Shown here: in pieces, positions 25,646-35,062 of the stretch
How positions within the stretch are numbered: the stretch's first letter is position 1
How the letters are laid out: every line of letters begins with the position of its first letter
Source of the DNA: Tumebacillus permanentifrigoris
GTDB taxonomy: Bacteria > Bacillota > Bacilli > Tumebacillales > Tumebacillaceae
DNA length: 64,000 bases
Direction: 5' to 3'
NCBI RefSeq assembly: GCF_003148565.1
Contig: NZ_QGGL01000008.1
Span: 62,001 to 126,000 of the forward strand
Translations under genes and position numbers: made by a program
The notes under the pieces: model-generated
What the model was told of the DNA's origin: nothing
The model's database searches: none
Seen by the model: the letters and a program-made list of their open reading frames with translations, nothing else

Positions 25646-25685
25646 AAAACAGGGAGCGCTTCGGCGCGACCTGTTTTTTTTTTTT
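25646..25685 (+). terminator. Terminator after ilvD
   Basis: AAAACAGG..GCGC-TTCG-GCGC..CCTGTTTT with an 11-base T run; UUCG tetraloop. Confidence 0.9.
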
Positions 25686-26010
25686 GTAAAAAATATTGGC
25701 TTGAAAAGATCTAGTCCACTGTTAAACACCTCAATTTTTAGCGCAATAGAGGAAATCGCTTACAAAAAAATTGGTTCAGCTTACCAAGGCGAGCCGAATC
25801 CGGCCCGTCTAGAGGCAAGGGTCGAAAATCATCTGCTGTAGCAAGGCTTCCAAACGCCCGTTTTGTTTTCGCAGCAGGAAAATCCCAACGCAATTGGCGG
25901 TTTCGACCGCGCGTTTGGTTTTCAGAGTTGTCAGAAAAAATGGAGCTGTTTTGAAGCGGGCAAGTCCTTTTTAAATGTTAGAAATCGTAGAAAAATGCAA
26001 ATCCGGTGCG
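25686..26010. other. Long intergenic stretch with coding-like open frames on both strands
   Basis: Between the ilvD terminator and the T-box promoter no gene with a start and ribosome site is visible. On the minus strand 25970-25809 is open for 53 codons with amino-acid-like content (ending LLRKQNGRLEALLQQMIF then stop) but lacks a credible start. On the plus strand about 25841-26040 is also open. This could be a gene remnant, a repeat element or a conserved RNA. A weak CodY-like match (11 of 15) lies at about 25927-25941. Confidence 0.35.
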
Positions 26011-26040
26011 TTGACAGACCGAATTGGGCATCCCTATAAT
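26011..26040 (+). promoter_or_regulatory. SigA promoter of the ilv-leu operon
   Basis: TTGACA (26011-26016), 18-bp spacer, TATAAT (26035-26040): both boxes match the consensus. Transcription should begin near 26047 and give a long leader. Confidence 0.85.
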
Positions 26041-26046
26041 ACGTGT

Positions 26047-26370
26047 AACAAACAACGACACAGCGTAGATTAGGACCAGTACAAGGTCACCGCGGATGTC
26101 CAGAGAGTTGTCTACCCACTGCTGCAATGACAACCTTCCGCCCCTTGGAATCTCCCCTCAGAGCTCGTCGCTGAACCGGGTCGCCCCTTTGTGGAGACCC
26201 CGACTAGGCGATGACGGTTCATCCCCGTTATCAGATCAGAGTTCGACCTGTATAGGGTTGGACTCGGTGAGTCCATCTCGATCTTCGAGGTGGAGAAGCT
26301 GAGTGGTACCGCGATTCTCTCGCCTCAGCAATCGGCACGACATGTCGATTGTGAGGAAGAGAATTTTTTT
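26047..26370 (+). promoter_or_regulatory. T-box riboswitch leader of the ilv-leu operon
   Basis: A ~370-base leader. The distal part of stem I shows AGAGAG at 26103-26108 with a GTTGTC/GACAAC helix. The T-box core GTGGTACCGCG is at 26303-26313. A terminator (26315-26370) follows: TTCTCT..CCTCA..CAATCG pairs with CGATTGTGAGGAAGAGAA, then seven T. Uncharged tRNA would bind the specifier and T-box and favour the antiterminator. The specifier appears to lie in GGAATCTCC: ATC (Ile, 26150-26152) or CTC (Leu, 26152-26154) are both possible; I cannot decide. Confidence 0.85.
26315..26370 (+). terminator. T-box attenuator terminator
   Basis: Long interrupted stem with seven T (26364-26370), mutually exclusive with an antiterminator built on the T-box core just upstream. 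Confidence 0.8.
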
Positions 26371-26419
26371 GATGCAATATTGACTGATTTTTCAGACATA
26401 AAGAGGAGTGGATGGAGAG

Positions 26420-27319
26420 ATGAGCGAGATGATGATCTATCTGGATGGCGATTTTGTACCGAAGCAGGAGGCGGTCGTGTCCGTTTTTGACCACGGGTTC
26501 CTGTACGGGGATGGCATTTTCGAAGGGATTCGATGTTATGGGGGCAACGTATTCTGCCTGCATGAACACATCGTCCGGCTCTACGAATCGGCGAAGTCGA
26601 TCCTGCTCGACATCCCGATGACGCCACAGGAGATGGAGGACGCGGTGGTCGAGACGGTGCGGGTGAATCAGATGGCAGATGGCTACATCCGCCTCGTCGT
26701 CTCACGCGGTGTGGGCGATCTCGGTCTCGACCCGCGCAACTGCAAGCGGGCGACGGTGATCATCATCGCGGAACAGTTGAAACTGTTCCCGGCGGAATTC
26801 TACGAGCGCGGTCTGGCGATCGTCACCGTGCCGACGCGCCGCAACGTGCCGGACGCGCTGAACCCGAAAATCAAATCGCTCAACTACCTGAACAACATCC
26901 TCGTCAAAATCGAAGCAGCGCGGGCCGGCGTGCATGAAGCCCTGATGCTCAACCAGGACGGCTATGTGTGCGAGGGTTCGGGCGACAACATTTTTCTCGT
27001 CAAAAACGGAAAAGTCGTCACACCGCCGACCTACCTCGGCGCGCTGGAAGGCATCACCCGCAACATCGTCATCGAGATGTGTGAGAAACTCGGCATCCCG
27101 TGTGAGGAGAAGCCATTTACCCGCCACGACGTCTATGTCGCGGATGAAGTGTTCCTGACAGGCACGGCAGCGGAGATGATCCCGGTCATCGACGTCGACG
27201 GACGCGGCATCGGGAACGGCGAGCCAGGTGCGATGACTCGCAGGCTGACCGAGGAGTTCCGCGCCTACACCCATGTGCGGGGCACGAAAGTACCCGGTCT
27301 GGTTCCAGAAGCTGTCTAA
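26420..27319 (+). CDS. ilvE: Branched-chain amino acid aminotransferase
   Basis: 299 residues from ATG 26420 (AGGAG 12 bases before); GTG 26408 and ATG 26429 are alternatives in frame. Class IV PLP aminotransferase making Val, Ile and Leu from 2-oxo acids. Motifs: FDHGFLYGDGIFEGIR, the PLP lysine in KIKSLNYLNN, and LTGTAAEMIPV. First gene of the T-box-controlled operon. The class also includes D-amino acid transaminases, but the context favours IlvE. Confidence 0.92.
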   Translation: MSEMMIYLDGDFVPKQEAVVSVFDHGFLYGDGIFEGIRCYGGNVFCLHEHIVRLYESAKSILLDIPMTPQEMEDAVVETVRVNQMADGYIRLVVSRGVGDLGLDPRNCKRATVIIIAEQLKLFPAEFYERGLAIVTVPTRRNVPDALNPKIKSLNYLNNILVKIEAARAGVHEALMLNQDGYVCEGSGDNIFLVKNGKVVTPPTYLGALEGITRNIVIEMCEKLGIPCEEKPFTRHDVYVADEVFLTGTAAEMIPVIDVDGRGIGNGEPGAMTRRLTEEFRAYTHVRGTKVPGLVPEAV

Positions 27320-27355
27320 TCACAGAGAGAAACACATGAGAAGGAGTGAGGGAGC

Positions 27356-27634
27356 ATGATGCACGCGCTGTATATCTGCTGTGAAAACCCGACGGAGTTG
27401 CTGGGAGTGGTGGCGAGGGAGATTCAAAAGCAGGGTGTCTCGTTGCAAGGGATGACGATGACCGTCGGGCCCGAGGTGTCGGAGCTGAACGTGACGGTGC
27501 AGGGGGAGGAGTCAGCGGTAAACCAGCTGACTTTCGCTCTGCAGGAACTGGCAGGCATCGTGTGTGTGGAAGATCTTTCGGCGGAGGAGCAAGAGTGGTT
27601 TGTGACGGCGCAGATCTGCGAGGTGTATTCCTGA
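27356..27634 (+). CDS. ilvM: ACT-domain protein, IlvM-like small subunit
   Basis: 92 residues, essentially one ACT domain (ENPTELLGVVAREIQKQGVS .. LTFALQELAGIVCVEDLS). Similar in size and fold to IlvM, the small regulatory subunit of acetolactate synthase II. It directly precedes ilvB, with only one base between its stop and the ilvB ATG, so it is likely made in balance with it. This operon also has an ilvN after ilvB, but that gene is damaged, so this protein may be the working partner. The name ilvM is by resemblance and position. Confidence 0.75.
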   Translation: MMHALYICCENPTELLGVVAREIQKQGVSLQGMTMTVGPEVSELNVTVQGEESAVNQLTFALQELAGIVCVEDLSAEEQEWFVTAQICEVYS

Positions 27635-27635
27635 G

Positions 27636-29360
27636 ATGAGGCCCCAAGCGGCAAAACCAGAGACAGTGAGTCAAGTAGAGCAGAGTATGAGCGGAGCGCA
27701 GATGGTGGTGGAGTGCTTCCGAAAACTCGGGGTGGACACAGTGTTCGGCTATCCTGGCGGCGCGATTCTCCCGCTGTATGATGCCTTGCACGAGAGCGGC
27801 ATCGAGCACATCCTCACCCGTCATGAACAGGCGGCGATTCATGCCGCCGAAGGATACGCCCGTGCGACAGGCAAGGTCGGCACGGTGATCGCGACCTCCG
27901 GCCCCGGTGCCACCAACCTCGTCACCGGCATCGCCGATGCCTGTCTGGACTCGGTGCCCGTGGTGATCCTCACCGGCCAAGTGGCGACTGGGATGCTCGG
28001 CAAGGACGCGTTTCAAGAAGCGGACGTGATCGGAATCACGCTCCCGATCACGAAGCACAACGTACAGGTTCGACGAGCGGAAGACTTGCCGCGCATCCTG
28101 CACGAAGCCTACCACATCGCGTCCACAGGACGACCGGGCCCTGTGTTGATCGACTTGCCCAAGGACATCTCCACACAGCGAGCGGAGTACCGCGAGCCCG
28201 GCCCGATCTCCCTGCGCGGCTACCAGCCCAACACCGAGCCCAACGCGCTCCAACTTGAGCGCATCCGTTGCGCAATTGCGGAAGCGAAGCGACCGCTCCT
28301 GTATATCGGAGGCGGTGTGATCTGCGCCGAAGCGGCAGGCGAGACGTTGCGATTGGCAGAGACGGCTGGCATCCCTGTGGTTTCGACGCTGATGGGACTG
28401 GGCGCATTTCCCCCCGATCATCCGCTGTATTTCGGGATGCTCGGGATGCATGGCACCTACGCGGCGAACATGGCGACGTACCACTGCGATCTGCTGATCG
28501 CGCTCGGCGTGCGATTCGACGACCGGGTCACCGGGAAGTTGGAGCGTTTTTCCCCACACTCTCGCAAGGTACACATCGACATCGATCCCGCCGAGATCGG
28601 CAAGAACCTGCCGATTGAGTTCCCGATGGTCGCCGATGTGAAAAAAGCGCTCCGCACGCTGTTGGAGCGCTGCCCCGAACCGGACGCGTCGGCGTGGGTG
28701 GAGCAAGTCTCCGCGTGGCACCGCGAATATCCGCTCGGTTACACGCAAGACCTCGAAGGCCCGCTGAAGCCGCAGTATGTCATCGATCTGCTCAGCCGGA
28801 TGACCAACGGAGAGGCGCTGGTCACGACGGAGGTCGGGCAGCATCAGATGTGGGCCGCGCATTTTTACCGGGCACGCCATCCGCGCTCGTTCATCTCCTC
28901 AGGCGGGCTCGGCACGATGGGCTTCGGATTCCCAGCGGCGATGGGCGTGCAGATCGCCAAGCCGGAGGCGACGGTGGTCTGCATCGCCGGGGATGCGTCA
29001 TTTCAGATGAACATTCAGGAATTGCAGACGATCTCCGAACGCAATTTGCCAGTCAAAGTCTTCGTGCTGAACAACGGCTTTCTCGGCATGGTGCGGCAGT
29101 GGCAGGAGATGTTTTATGAAAACCGCTTGTCGGAGTCGCGCATCGGCAGCCCGGACTTTGTAAAAGTTGCCGAAGCGTATGGCGTGCGCGGTTGGCGAGC
29201 GACGACAGCACAGGAGGCGGAAGAAGCGATGGCGCAAGCACTCGCACATCCAGGGCCAGCCGTCGTGGATTTCCAAGTCGCGGAAGGGGAGAACGTGTTC
29301 CCGATGGTGCCGCCGGGCAAGGGCAATGTCGACATGTTGGTGCGGGGGTGGGAGGAATGA
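27636..29360 (+). CDS. ilvB: Acetolactate synthase, large subunit
   Basis: 574 residues, full length. ThDP- and FAD-dependent enzyme joining two pyruvates (or pyruvate and 2-oxobutyrate). Catalytic Glu in HEQAAIHAAEGYARATG, FAD-region segments, and ThDP-binding GDASFQMNIQELQT with NNGFLGMVRQWQ. The N-terminal ~20 residues before MSGAQMVVECF are variable. Its stop overlaps the ilvN ATG (ATGA). Confidence 0.95.
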   Translation: MRPQAAKPETVSQVEQSMSGAQMVVECFRKLGVDTVFGYPGGAILPLYDALHESGIEHILTRHEQAAIHAAEGYARATGKVGTVIATSGPGATNLVTGIADACLDSVPVVILTGQVATGMLGKDAFQEADVIGITLPITKHNVQVRRAEDLPRILHEAYHIASTGRPGPVLIDLPKDISTQRAEYREPGPISLRGYQPNTEPNALQLERIRCAIAEAKRPLLYIGGGVICAEAAGETLRLAETAGIPVVSTLMGLGAFPPDHPLYFGMLGMHGTYAANMATYHCDLLIALGVRFDDRVTGKLERFSPHSRKVHIDIDPAEIGKNLPIEFPMVADVKKALRTLLERCPEPDASAWVEQVSAWHREYPLGYTQDLEGPLKPQYVIDLLSRMTNGEALVTTEVGQHQMWAAHFYRARHPRSFISSGGLGTMGFGFPAAMGVQIAKPEATVVCIAGDASFQMNIQELQTISERNLPVKVFVLNNGFLGMVRQWQEMFYENRLSESRIGSPDFVKVAEAYGVRGWRATTAQEAEEAMAQALAHPGPAVVDFQVAEGENVFPMVPPGKGNVDMLVRGWEE

Positions 29361-29695
29361 AGCAGACGTTGACAGCGCTCGTCCTCGACCAACCCGGTGT
29401 GCTGATGCGCGTTGCGGGTCTGGTCACCCGCCGTGGGTTTAACATCGACTCCTTGACCGTAGGCCCGGCTGAGGAAGCGGGGTTGTCGCGGATGACGATC
29501 ACCATCGACACCGATGCATGGACGCTGGAGCAGATCATCAAACAACTTTACAAGCTGGTCGACGTGGTGAAAGTGTCCGCGCCTGCCGCGCTGCGGAACT
29601 GCTCCAACCCTGGAGATCGCCCACACCGGGGTGACGGCGCTGGTGCGCAGCCAAGCGTTGGTCCACTTGCACACCTAGCAAATAGAGAAAATTAG
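29357..29695 (+). pseudogene. ilvN: Acetolactate synthase small subunit, truncated and frameshifted
   Basis: ATG 29357 overlaps the ilvB stop and follows GGAGGA. Residues 1-76 are a good IlvN ACT domain (TALVLDQPGVLMRVAGLVTR, IDSLTVGPAEEAGLSRMTI, KLVDVVKVS). After that the annotated frame is unlike IlvN and stops at 29695 (112 residues; usual ~160-175). Other frames hold pieces of the normal C terminus: AAELLQP at about 29589-29609 and LEIAHTGVTALVRSQ from about 29610 to 29657. So most of the second domain is deleted, with at least one further small indel. The ACT domain may still be made. Assembly error is the alternative. Confidence 0.8.
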
Positions 29696-29736
29696 AGAAA
29701 ATTAGAGATAAACAGAGAAAATCAGAGAAAATCAGA
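29691..29736 (+). repeat. AGAGAAAAT(T/C) short tandem repeat before ilvC
   Basis: Five near-copies of a 10-base unit (AGAGAAAATT, AGAGATAAAC, AGAGAAAATC and so on) fill the ilvN-ilvC gap just before the ilvC ribosome site. The composition is A-rich and unlike the neighbours. Confidence 0.8.
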
Positions 29737-29750
29737 GGAGTGGATGAGAG

Positions 29751-30737
29751 ATGAAACTGTTCTATGAGAACGATGCAAACCTGAACGAACTTGCTGGGAA
29801 AACGGTAGCGGTGGTGGGCTATGGATCACAAGGACACGCCCAAGCGCAGAACTTGCGCGACTCCGGGGTTCAAGTGCTGATCGGGGCGCGTCCGGGCCCG
29901 TCGTGGAAGCAAGCGGAAGCGGACGGTTTTGAAGTCGTATCGGTGGCAGAAGCCACCCAGCGTGCAGCGGTCGTGCAGATTCTCATGCCGGACGAACGCC
30001 AAGCCCAAGTCTACCGCGAGGAGATCGCGCCGCACCTGCGCGCAGGTCAGATGCTGCTGTTCTCGCATGGGTTCAACATCCACTTCGGGCAGATCGTGCC
30101 GCCAGCAGATGTGGACGTCGCGATGATCGCGCCGAAAAGCCCAGGCCACCTCGTGCGCCGCGTGTACGAACAGGGCGGTGGTGTACCGGGACTGCTCGCG
30201 GTCTACCAAGACGCGACAGGCACCGCAAAGTCACGGGCGCTGGCGTATGCCAAAGGCATCGGCTGTACGCGAGCGGGCGTTTTTGAAACATCGTTCCAAG
30301 AGGAGACGGAGACCGACCTGTTCGGGGAGCAAGCGGTGCTCTGTGGAGGCGCGACCGCGCTGGTGAAGGCTGGATTTGAAACGCTGACCGAGGCGGGGTA
30401 CTCACCGGAGATCGCCTACTTCGAGTGTTTGCACGAGTTGAAACTGATCGTTGATTTGATGTACGAGGGCGGTCTCGCCCGCATGCGCTACTCGATCTCC
30501 GACACGGCGGAATTCGGTGACTACATGACCGGTTCGCGCATCGTCACCGACGAGACCAAGCGGGAGATGAAAAAAGTCCTGACCGAAATTCAACAGGGCG
30601 AATTTGCGAAAAAGTGGATCTTGGAAAACCAAGCGGGACGCCCGACCTACAACGCGATCAAGCGGCAGGAGGCCCAACACCCGATCGAGCAAGTCGGCGC
30701 ACAATTGCGCGAGATGATGACGTGGATCGCCAAGTAG
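29751..30737 (+). CDS. ilvC: Ketol-acid reductoisomerase
   Basis: 328 residues, class I length. Converts acetolactate to dihydroxyisovalerate with NADPH and Mg. Rossmann motif [58 protein letters not shown] (metal-binding Asp/Glu) and [21 protein letters not shown] after AGAGGAG. Confidence 0.97.
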   Translation: MKLFYENDANLNELAGKTVAVVGYGSQGHAQAQNLRDSGVQVLIGARPGPSWKQAEADGFEVVSVAEATQRAAVVQILMPDERQAQVYREEIAPHLRAGQMLLFSHGFNIHFGQIVPPADVDVAMIAPKSPGHLVRRVYEQGGGVPGLLAVYQDATGTAKSRALAYAKGIGCTRAGVFETSFQEETETDLFGEQAVLCGGATALVKAGFETLTEAGYSPEIAYFECLHELKLIVDLMYEGGLARMRYSISDTAEFGDYMTGSRIVTDETKREMKKVLTEIQQGEFAKKWILENQAGRPTYNAIKRQEAQHPIEQVGAQLREMMTWIAK

Positions 30738-30768
30738 ACAGATGAGCGAGAGGAGGCGTGGAGACGAG

Positions 30769-31926
30769 ATGAGGCAGATCGAAATATTTGATACCACATT
30801 GCGAGATGGCGAACAGTCAGCAGGCGTGAACCTGCATGGAGAGGAAAAGCTGGAGATTGCCCTCCAGCTGGAACGGCTCGGCGTCGATGTGATGGAAGCG
30901 GGATTTCCCGCCTCATCGCCGGGCGATTTTCAAGCGGTACAACGCATCGGCAACGTCATACGTCACAGCACAGTCGCCGCTCTGGCCCGCTCGAACCAAA
31001 AAGACATCGACGCGGTGCGCGATGCCTTGCGAGGTGCGGAAAACCCGCGCATCCACCTGTTCCTCGCCACCTCACCGATCCACATGGTGCATAAGCTGCG
31101 CATGACGCCGGAGCAAGTGATCGAGACCGCGGTGGCATCGGTCAAGTATGCCTCTGCTTGGTGTTCGAACATCGAGTGGTCGGCAGAGGATGCGACGCGC
31201 AGTGACTGGGCGTTTTTGGTCGAAGTGGTGGAAGCGGTGATCGACGCCGGAGCCACCGTGGTGAACATCCCGGATACGGTCGGCTACACCACTCCGCAGG
31301 AGTACGGAGACTTGTTGCGCTACTTGCGCAACCGCGTGCCGAACATGCACCGCGCCAAACTGTCCGCCCACTGTCACGACGACCTCGGGCTCGCCGTCGC
31401 CAACACGCTAGCTGCTATCGAAGCGGGTGTGGACCAAGTGGAATGCACGGTCAACGGGATCGGGGAACGAGCGGGCAATGCCTCGCTGGAGGAGATCGCC
31501 GTCGCGTTGGAGATTCGCTCCGATGTGCTGCGGGCGAGTACTCGCCTCGACTTGCGGCAGACGGTCGCCACCTCACGTCTGGTCAGCCACTTGACCGGCT
31601 TGGTCGTCCCGCCGAACAAAGCGGTGGTCGGCGCGAACGCTTTTGCCCACGAGTCGGGCATCCATCAGGATGGTGTCCTCAAGCACGCCTCCACCTATGA
31701 GATCATCCGCCCGGAACTGGTCGGGTTGGATTCCAACGTCATGGTGCTCGGCAAGCATTCAGGCCGCCACGCCTTCCGCGAAAAGTGCCTCGCCCTCGGC
31801 TATCAACTGGAGGACGCAGAGCTCAACGAACTGTTCAGATGCTTCAAAGCCCTGACCGAGCACCAAAAAGAAATCACAGACGCGGACCTCCATACCCTCG
31901 TCGTCGAGAGGAGCATCGTGCGATGA
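30769..31926 (+). CDS. leuA: 2-Isopropylmalate synthase lacking the regulatory domain
   Basis: 385 residues from ATG 30769 (the frame begins at 30742 but the family start is [19 protein letters not shown]). The TIM-barrel catalytic domain is complete: [26 protein letters not shown] (metal His), [13 protein letters not shown], and the linker with [11 protein letters not shown] and [13 protein letters not shown]. Normal bacterial LeuA has ~510 residues; the C-terminal leucine-binding domain (about 125 residues) is absent and the protein stops at the linker, with the leuB ATG overlapping its stop. It should be insensitive to leucine, if active. Confidence 0.88.
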   Translation: MRQIEIFDTTLRDGEQSAGVNLHGEEKLEIALQLERLGVDVMEAGFPASSPGDFQAVQRIGNVIRHSTVAALARSNQKDIDAVRDALRGAENPRIHLFLATSPIHMVHKLRMTPEQVIETAVASVKYASAWCSNIEWSAEDATRSDWAFLVEVVEAVIDAGATVVNIPDTVGYTTPQEYGDLLRYLRNRVPNMHRAKLSAHCHDDLGLAVANTLAAIEAGVDQVECTVNGIGERAGNASLEEIAVALEIRSDVLRASTRLDLRQTVATSRLVSHLTGLVVPPNKAVVGANAFAHESGIHQDGVLKHASTYEIIRPELVGLDSNVMVLGKHSGRHAFREKCLALGYQLEDAELNELFRCFKALTEHQKEITDADLHTLVVERSIVR

Positions 31927-33032
31927 ACAAGCGAATTGCCGTACTGCCGGGCGATGGAATCGGCCCGGAAGTGGTCGGAGAAGCTCTGGCCCTGCTAGAT
32001 GTGGTGGCCGAACTGTACGGCCACACCTTCCACTACGACTATGGAAAAATTGGCGGTCACGCGATCGACGAAGAGGGGACCGCCTTGCCAGCGGAGACGG
32101 TTGAACTCTGTGGCAAAAGCGACGCCGTCCTGCTCGGAGCCGTCGGGGGTCCAAAGTGGGATCGCGGCCCTACACACCTGCGCCCGGAAACGGGACTGTT
32201 GGGACTGCGCAAAGCCTTGAGTTTGTACGCCAATCTGCGTCCGGTGAAGATCTTCCCGGCCCTGCGCGACGCGTCCACGCTGAAACCGGAAGTGCTGGAG
32301 GGTGTCGACCTGCTGATCGTCCGCGAGTTGACGGGCGGTCTCTACTTCGGCACACCGCGTGAACGGCGGACGGGTCCAACTGGGCTGGAAGTGGTCGATA
32401 CGCTTTTTTATACCGAAGCGGAGATTGAGCGCATCCTACGCCTCGGATTTGAACTTGCCCGCACGCGTCGCGGTCACCTGACCTCCGTGGACAAAGCCAA
32501 CGTGCTGGAGAGCAGCCGCGTCTGGCGAGAGACCGCCGAGCGTCTCGCGCCAGAATACCCAGACGTGGAACTCACCCATCTGCTCGTCGACAACGCGGCG
32601 ATGCAACTCGTCCGCAATCCACGGCAGTTCGATGTGCTGGTCACCGAGAACCTCTTTGGCGACATCCTGAGCGATGAGGCGGCGATGATCTCAGGCTCGA
32701 TCGGCTTGTTGCCATCCGGTTCACTTGGAGCGGAGGGGACGCTCGGGCTGTACGAACCGGTACACGGCTCAGCTCCTGACATCGCCGGGCAGAACAAAGC
32801 CAATCCACTTGCGACCTACCTCTCCGTCGCGATGATGCTCCGCACGTCACTCGGTCTCCCCGAGGAAGCCGATGCGGTGGAGCGCGCCGTCGCCTGTGTT
32901 TTGGAAAAAGGAGTTCGCACAGGCGACCTCGCCCAACCGGGAGAGCGAGTCTGGGGCACACGAGAGATCGGAGCAGAAGTACGAGACCAATTGCGCGGAG
33001 GTGTTCGGCATGGCTGGCAAGTCACTATATGA
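31923..33032 (+). CDS. leuB: 3-Isopropylmalate dehydrogenase
   Basis: 369 residues. ATG 31923 overlaps the leuA TGA; the frame extends upstream inside leuA but the family start is [20 protein letters not shown]-dependent oxidative decarboxylation to 2-oxoisocaproate. Motifs: [53 protein letters not shown] and [17 protein letters not shown]. Confidence 0.96.
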   Translation: MNKRIAVLPGDGIGPEVVGEALALLDVVAELYGHTFHYDYGKIGGHAIDEEGTALPAETVELCGKSDAVLLGAVGGPKWDRGPTHLRPETGLLGLRKALSLYANLRPVKIFPALRDASTLKPEVLEGVDLLIVRELTGGLYFGTPRERRTGPTGLEVVDTLFYTEAEIERILRLGFELARTRRGHLTSVDKANVLESSRVWRETAERLAPEYPDVELTHLLVDNAAMQLVRNPRQFDVLVTENLFGDILSDEAAMISGSIGLLPSGSLGAEGTLGLYEPVHGSAPDIAGQNKANPLATYLSVAMMLRTSLGLPEEADAVERAVACVLEKGVRTGDLAQPGERVWGTREIGAEVRDQLRGGVRHGWQVTI

Positions 33033-34443
33033 GAAGATCTGGGAGCAACACGTCGTGGTGGACGAAGCGGGCAAGCCGACGCTGCTCTACATCGACTTGC
33101 ATCTGGTACATGAAGTAACGTCCCCGCAGGCATTTGAAGGTCTGCGCCTCCACAACCGCAGCGTGCGCCGACCTGAGCATACATTCGCGACGATGGATCA
33201 CAACGTCCCGACAGACGATCCGTTCACCGTGCTCGACCCGATCGCGGCGAAACAGATCCAAACGCTGGTGCAAAACTGCAACGAGTTCGGCGTTCCGCTG
33301 GCCGACCTGCAATCGGAGGACCAAGGGATCGTCCACGTCATCGGCCCCGAGTTGGGGTTGACGCTCCCTGGCAAAACCATCGTCTGCGGAGATAGCCATA
33401 CCTCCACACACGGTGCGTTCGGTGCGCTGGCGTTTGGCATCGGGACCAGTGAAGTCGAGCATGTCCTCGCCACCCAATGCCTCTGGCAAAAACGCTCGCA
33501 TACGCTGCGCGTCCATCTCACCGGCGTTCGTCGCCCTGGCGTGACGGCGAAGGACATCATCCTTGGTGTGATCGCCCGCTATGGTGTTGATTTCGGTTCC
33601 GGCTACGTCCTTGAATTTACAGGAGAGGTCATCCGTTCGATGTCGATGGAGGAGCGGATGACCGTCTGCAACATGGCGATTGAAGCGGGGGCACGCGCTG
33701 GATTGATCGAGCCTGACCAGACGACGTTCGAGTACCTGCGCGGGCGTCGCTACGCACCACGAGGCGAGGCGTTCGAGCAGGCCGTCGAGCGATGGAAAGC
33801 CCTCGCCTCCGATCCTGATGCGGTGTACGACTCCACGCTTGCTTTTGACATCACCGACTTATCCCCACAAGTCACATGGGGGACCAATCCGGCCCAAGGT
33901 GTCGGCGTGGACGGCGTCGTCCCCGACCCAGAACTTTTGGAGAGCGAGACAGAGCGCCGCGGTGCATTGCAAGCCCTCGCCTACATGGGCTTGCAACCGG
34001 GCACCCCGATCACGGAGATCGCCGTCCAGCATGTCTTCATCGGTTCTTGTACCAACTCGCGGATCGAGGATCTCCGCCTCGCCGCCTCGATCGTGCGCGG
34101 ACGACAGGTCGCGGCGAGTGTGCGGGCGATGGTGGTGCCAGGCTCGAAAGCGGTCAAGCGTCAAGCGGAGGCCGAAGGTCTGCATGAAGTCTTTCGCTCA
34201 GCCGGGTTTGAGTGGCGGGAACCGGGGTGTAGCTCCTGTCTCGCGATGAATCCGGATGTGATCCCCGAAGGCGAGCGCTGCGCGTCCACATCCAATCGCA
34301 ACTTTGAAGGTCGTCAAGGGCGTGGGGCGCGTACACATCTCGTGTCTCCGGCGACTGCTGCTGCGGCAGCCATCGCGGGACACTTCGTCGATGTCGCCGC
34401 GTACATCAGCCGTGAGGAGGCATATGTATGGAACCGTTCGTAA
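33010..34443 (+). CDS. leuC: 3-Isopropylmalate dehydratase, large subunit
   Basis: 477 residues from ATG 33010 (GGAGG 8 bases before), overlapping leuB by 23 bases. Aconitase-family isomerase that works with LeuD. 4Fe-4S cysteines: [10 protein letters not shown] and the C-x2-C in [13 protein letters not shown]; also [22 protein letters not shown] segment. The longer frame from 32872 lies inside leuB and is not used. Confidence 0.96.
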   Translation: MAGKSLYEKIWEQHVVVDEAGKPTLLYIDLHLVHEVTSPQAFEGLRLHNRSVRRPEHTFATMDHNVPTDDPFTVLDPIAAKQIQTLVQNCNEFGVPLADLQSEDQGIVHVIGPELGLTLPGKTIVCGDSHTSTHGAFGALAFGIGTSEVEHVLATQCLWQKRSHTLRVHLTGVRRPGVTAKDIILGVIARYGVDFGSGYVLEFTGEVIRSMSMEERMTVCNMAIEAGARAGLIEPDQTTFEYLRGRRYAPRGEAFEQAVERWKALASDPDAVYDSTLAFDITDLSPQVTWGTNPAQGVGVDGVVPDPELLESETERRGALQALAYMGLQPGTPITEIAVQHVFIGSCTNSRIEDLRLAASIVRGRQVAASVRAMVVPGSKAVKRQAEAEGLHEVFRSAGFEWREPGCSSCLAMNPDVIPEGERCASTSNRNFEGRQGRGARTHLVSPATAAAAAIAGHFVDVAAYISREEAYVWNRS

Positions 34444-35012
34444 CTCACACCGGGCGCGTCGCCGCCCTTGACCGTGTCAATGTGGACACGGATGCGATCA
34501 TCCCGAAGCAATTTCTGAAGCGTGTCGAGCGTTCGGGATTTGGACAGTTTCTCTTTTACGACTGGAGGTTCCAGCCGGACGGAAGCCTGAATCCAGACTT
34601 TGAACTGAACCAGCCGCACAACGCAGGTGCGACGATCCTGCTCGCCCGCCACAACTTCGGCTGTGGGTCCTCTCGCGAACATGCGCCGTGGGCGCTCGCT
34701 GACTATGGATTCCGTGCGATCCTCGCCCCCTCTTTTGCGGATATCTTCTATAATAACTGTTTCAAAAATGGCATCCTCCCGATCCCGCTGCCCGAGACCG
34801 TCGTCGACGAGCTGTTTGCCAAAAGCGCTGCGCACACCCTGACGCTCACCGTCGACCTGCAACGGCAAGTGATTGGCGATGACGCGGGCTGGGAAATTCC
34901 CTTCACCGTCGATCCTTACCGGCGCCACCTGCTGCTCGCTGGACTGGATGACATCGGCGTGACGTTGCAGCATACGGACGCGATCGACCAGTACGAACGA
35001 CAGCGCGCGTAG
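34428..35012 (+). CDS. leuD: 3-Isopropylmalate dehydratase, small subunit
   Basis: 194 residues, overlapping leuC by 16 bases. Swivel domain of the isomerase: [37 protein letters not shown], and [17 protein letters not shown]. Last gene of the ilv-leu operon; a long perfect terminator follows. Confidence 0.96.
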   Translation: MEPFVTHTGRVAALDRVNVDTDAIIPKQFLKRVERSGFGQFLFYDWRFQPDGSLNPDFELNQPHNAGATILLARHNFGCGSSREHAPWALADYGFRAILAPSFADIFYNNCFKNGILPIPLPETVVDELFAKSAAHTLTLTVDLQRQVIGDDAGWEIPFTVDPYRRHLLLAGLDDIGVTLQHTDAIDQYERQRA

Positions 35013-35016
35013 TCCA

Positions 35017-35055
35017 AAAAAGCCCCGGATCTGCCTGTGCAGATCCGGGGCTTTT
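35017..35055. terminator. Terminator of the ilv-leu operon
   Basis: AAAAGCCCCGGATCTGC and its perfect complement around CTGT: a 17-bp stem with A and T runs on either side. It also ends the convergent bioY transcript. Confidence 0.95.
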
Positions 35056-35062
35056 GGCTCAA

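Noticed and set aside
27186-28880. 564-codon minus-strand frame opposite ilvE, the ilvM-like gene and ilvB
   Set aside because: Shadow of GC-rich coding sequence; spans three real plus-strand genes.
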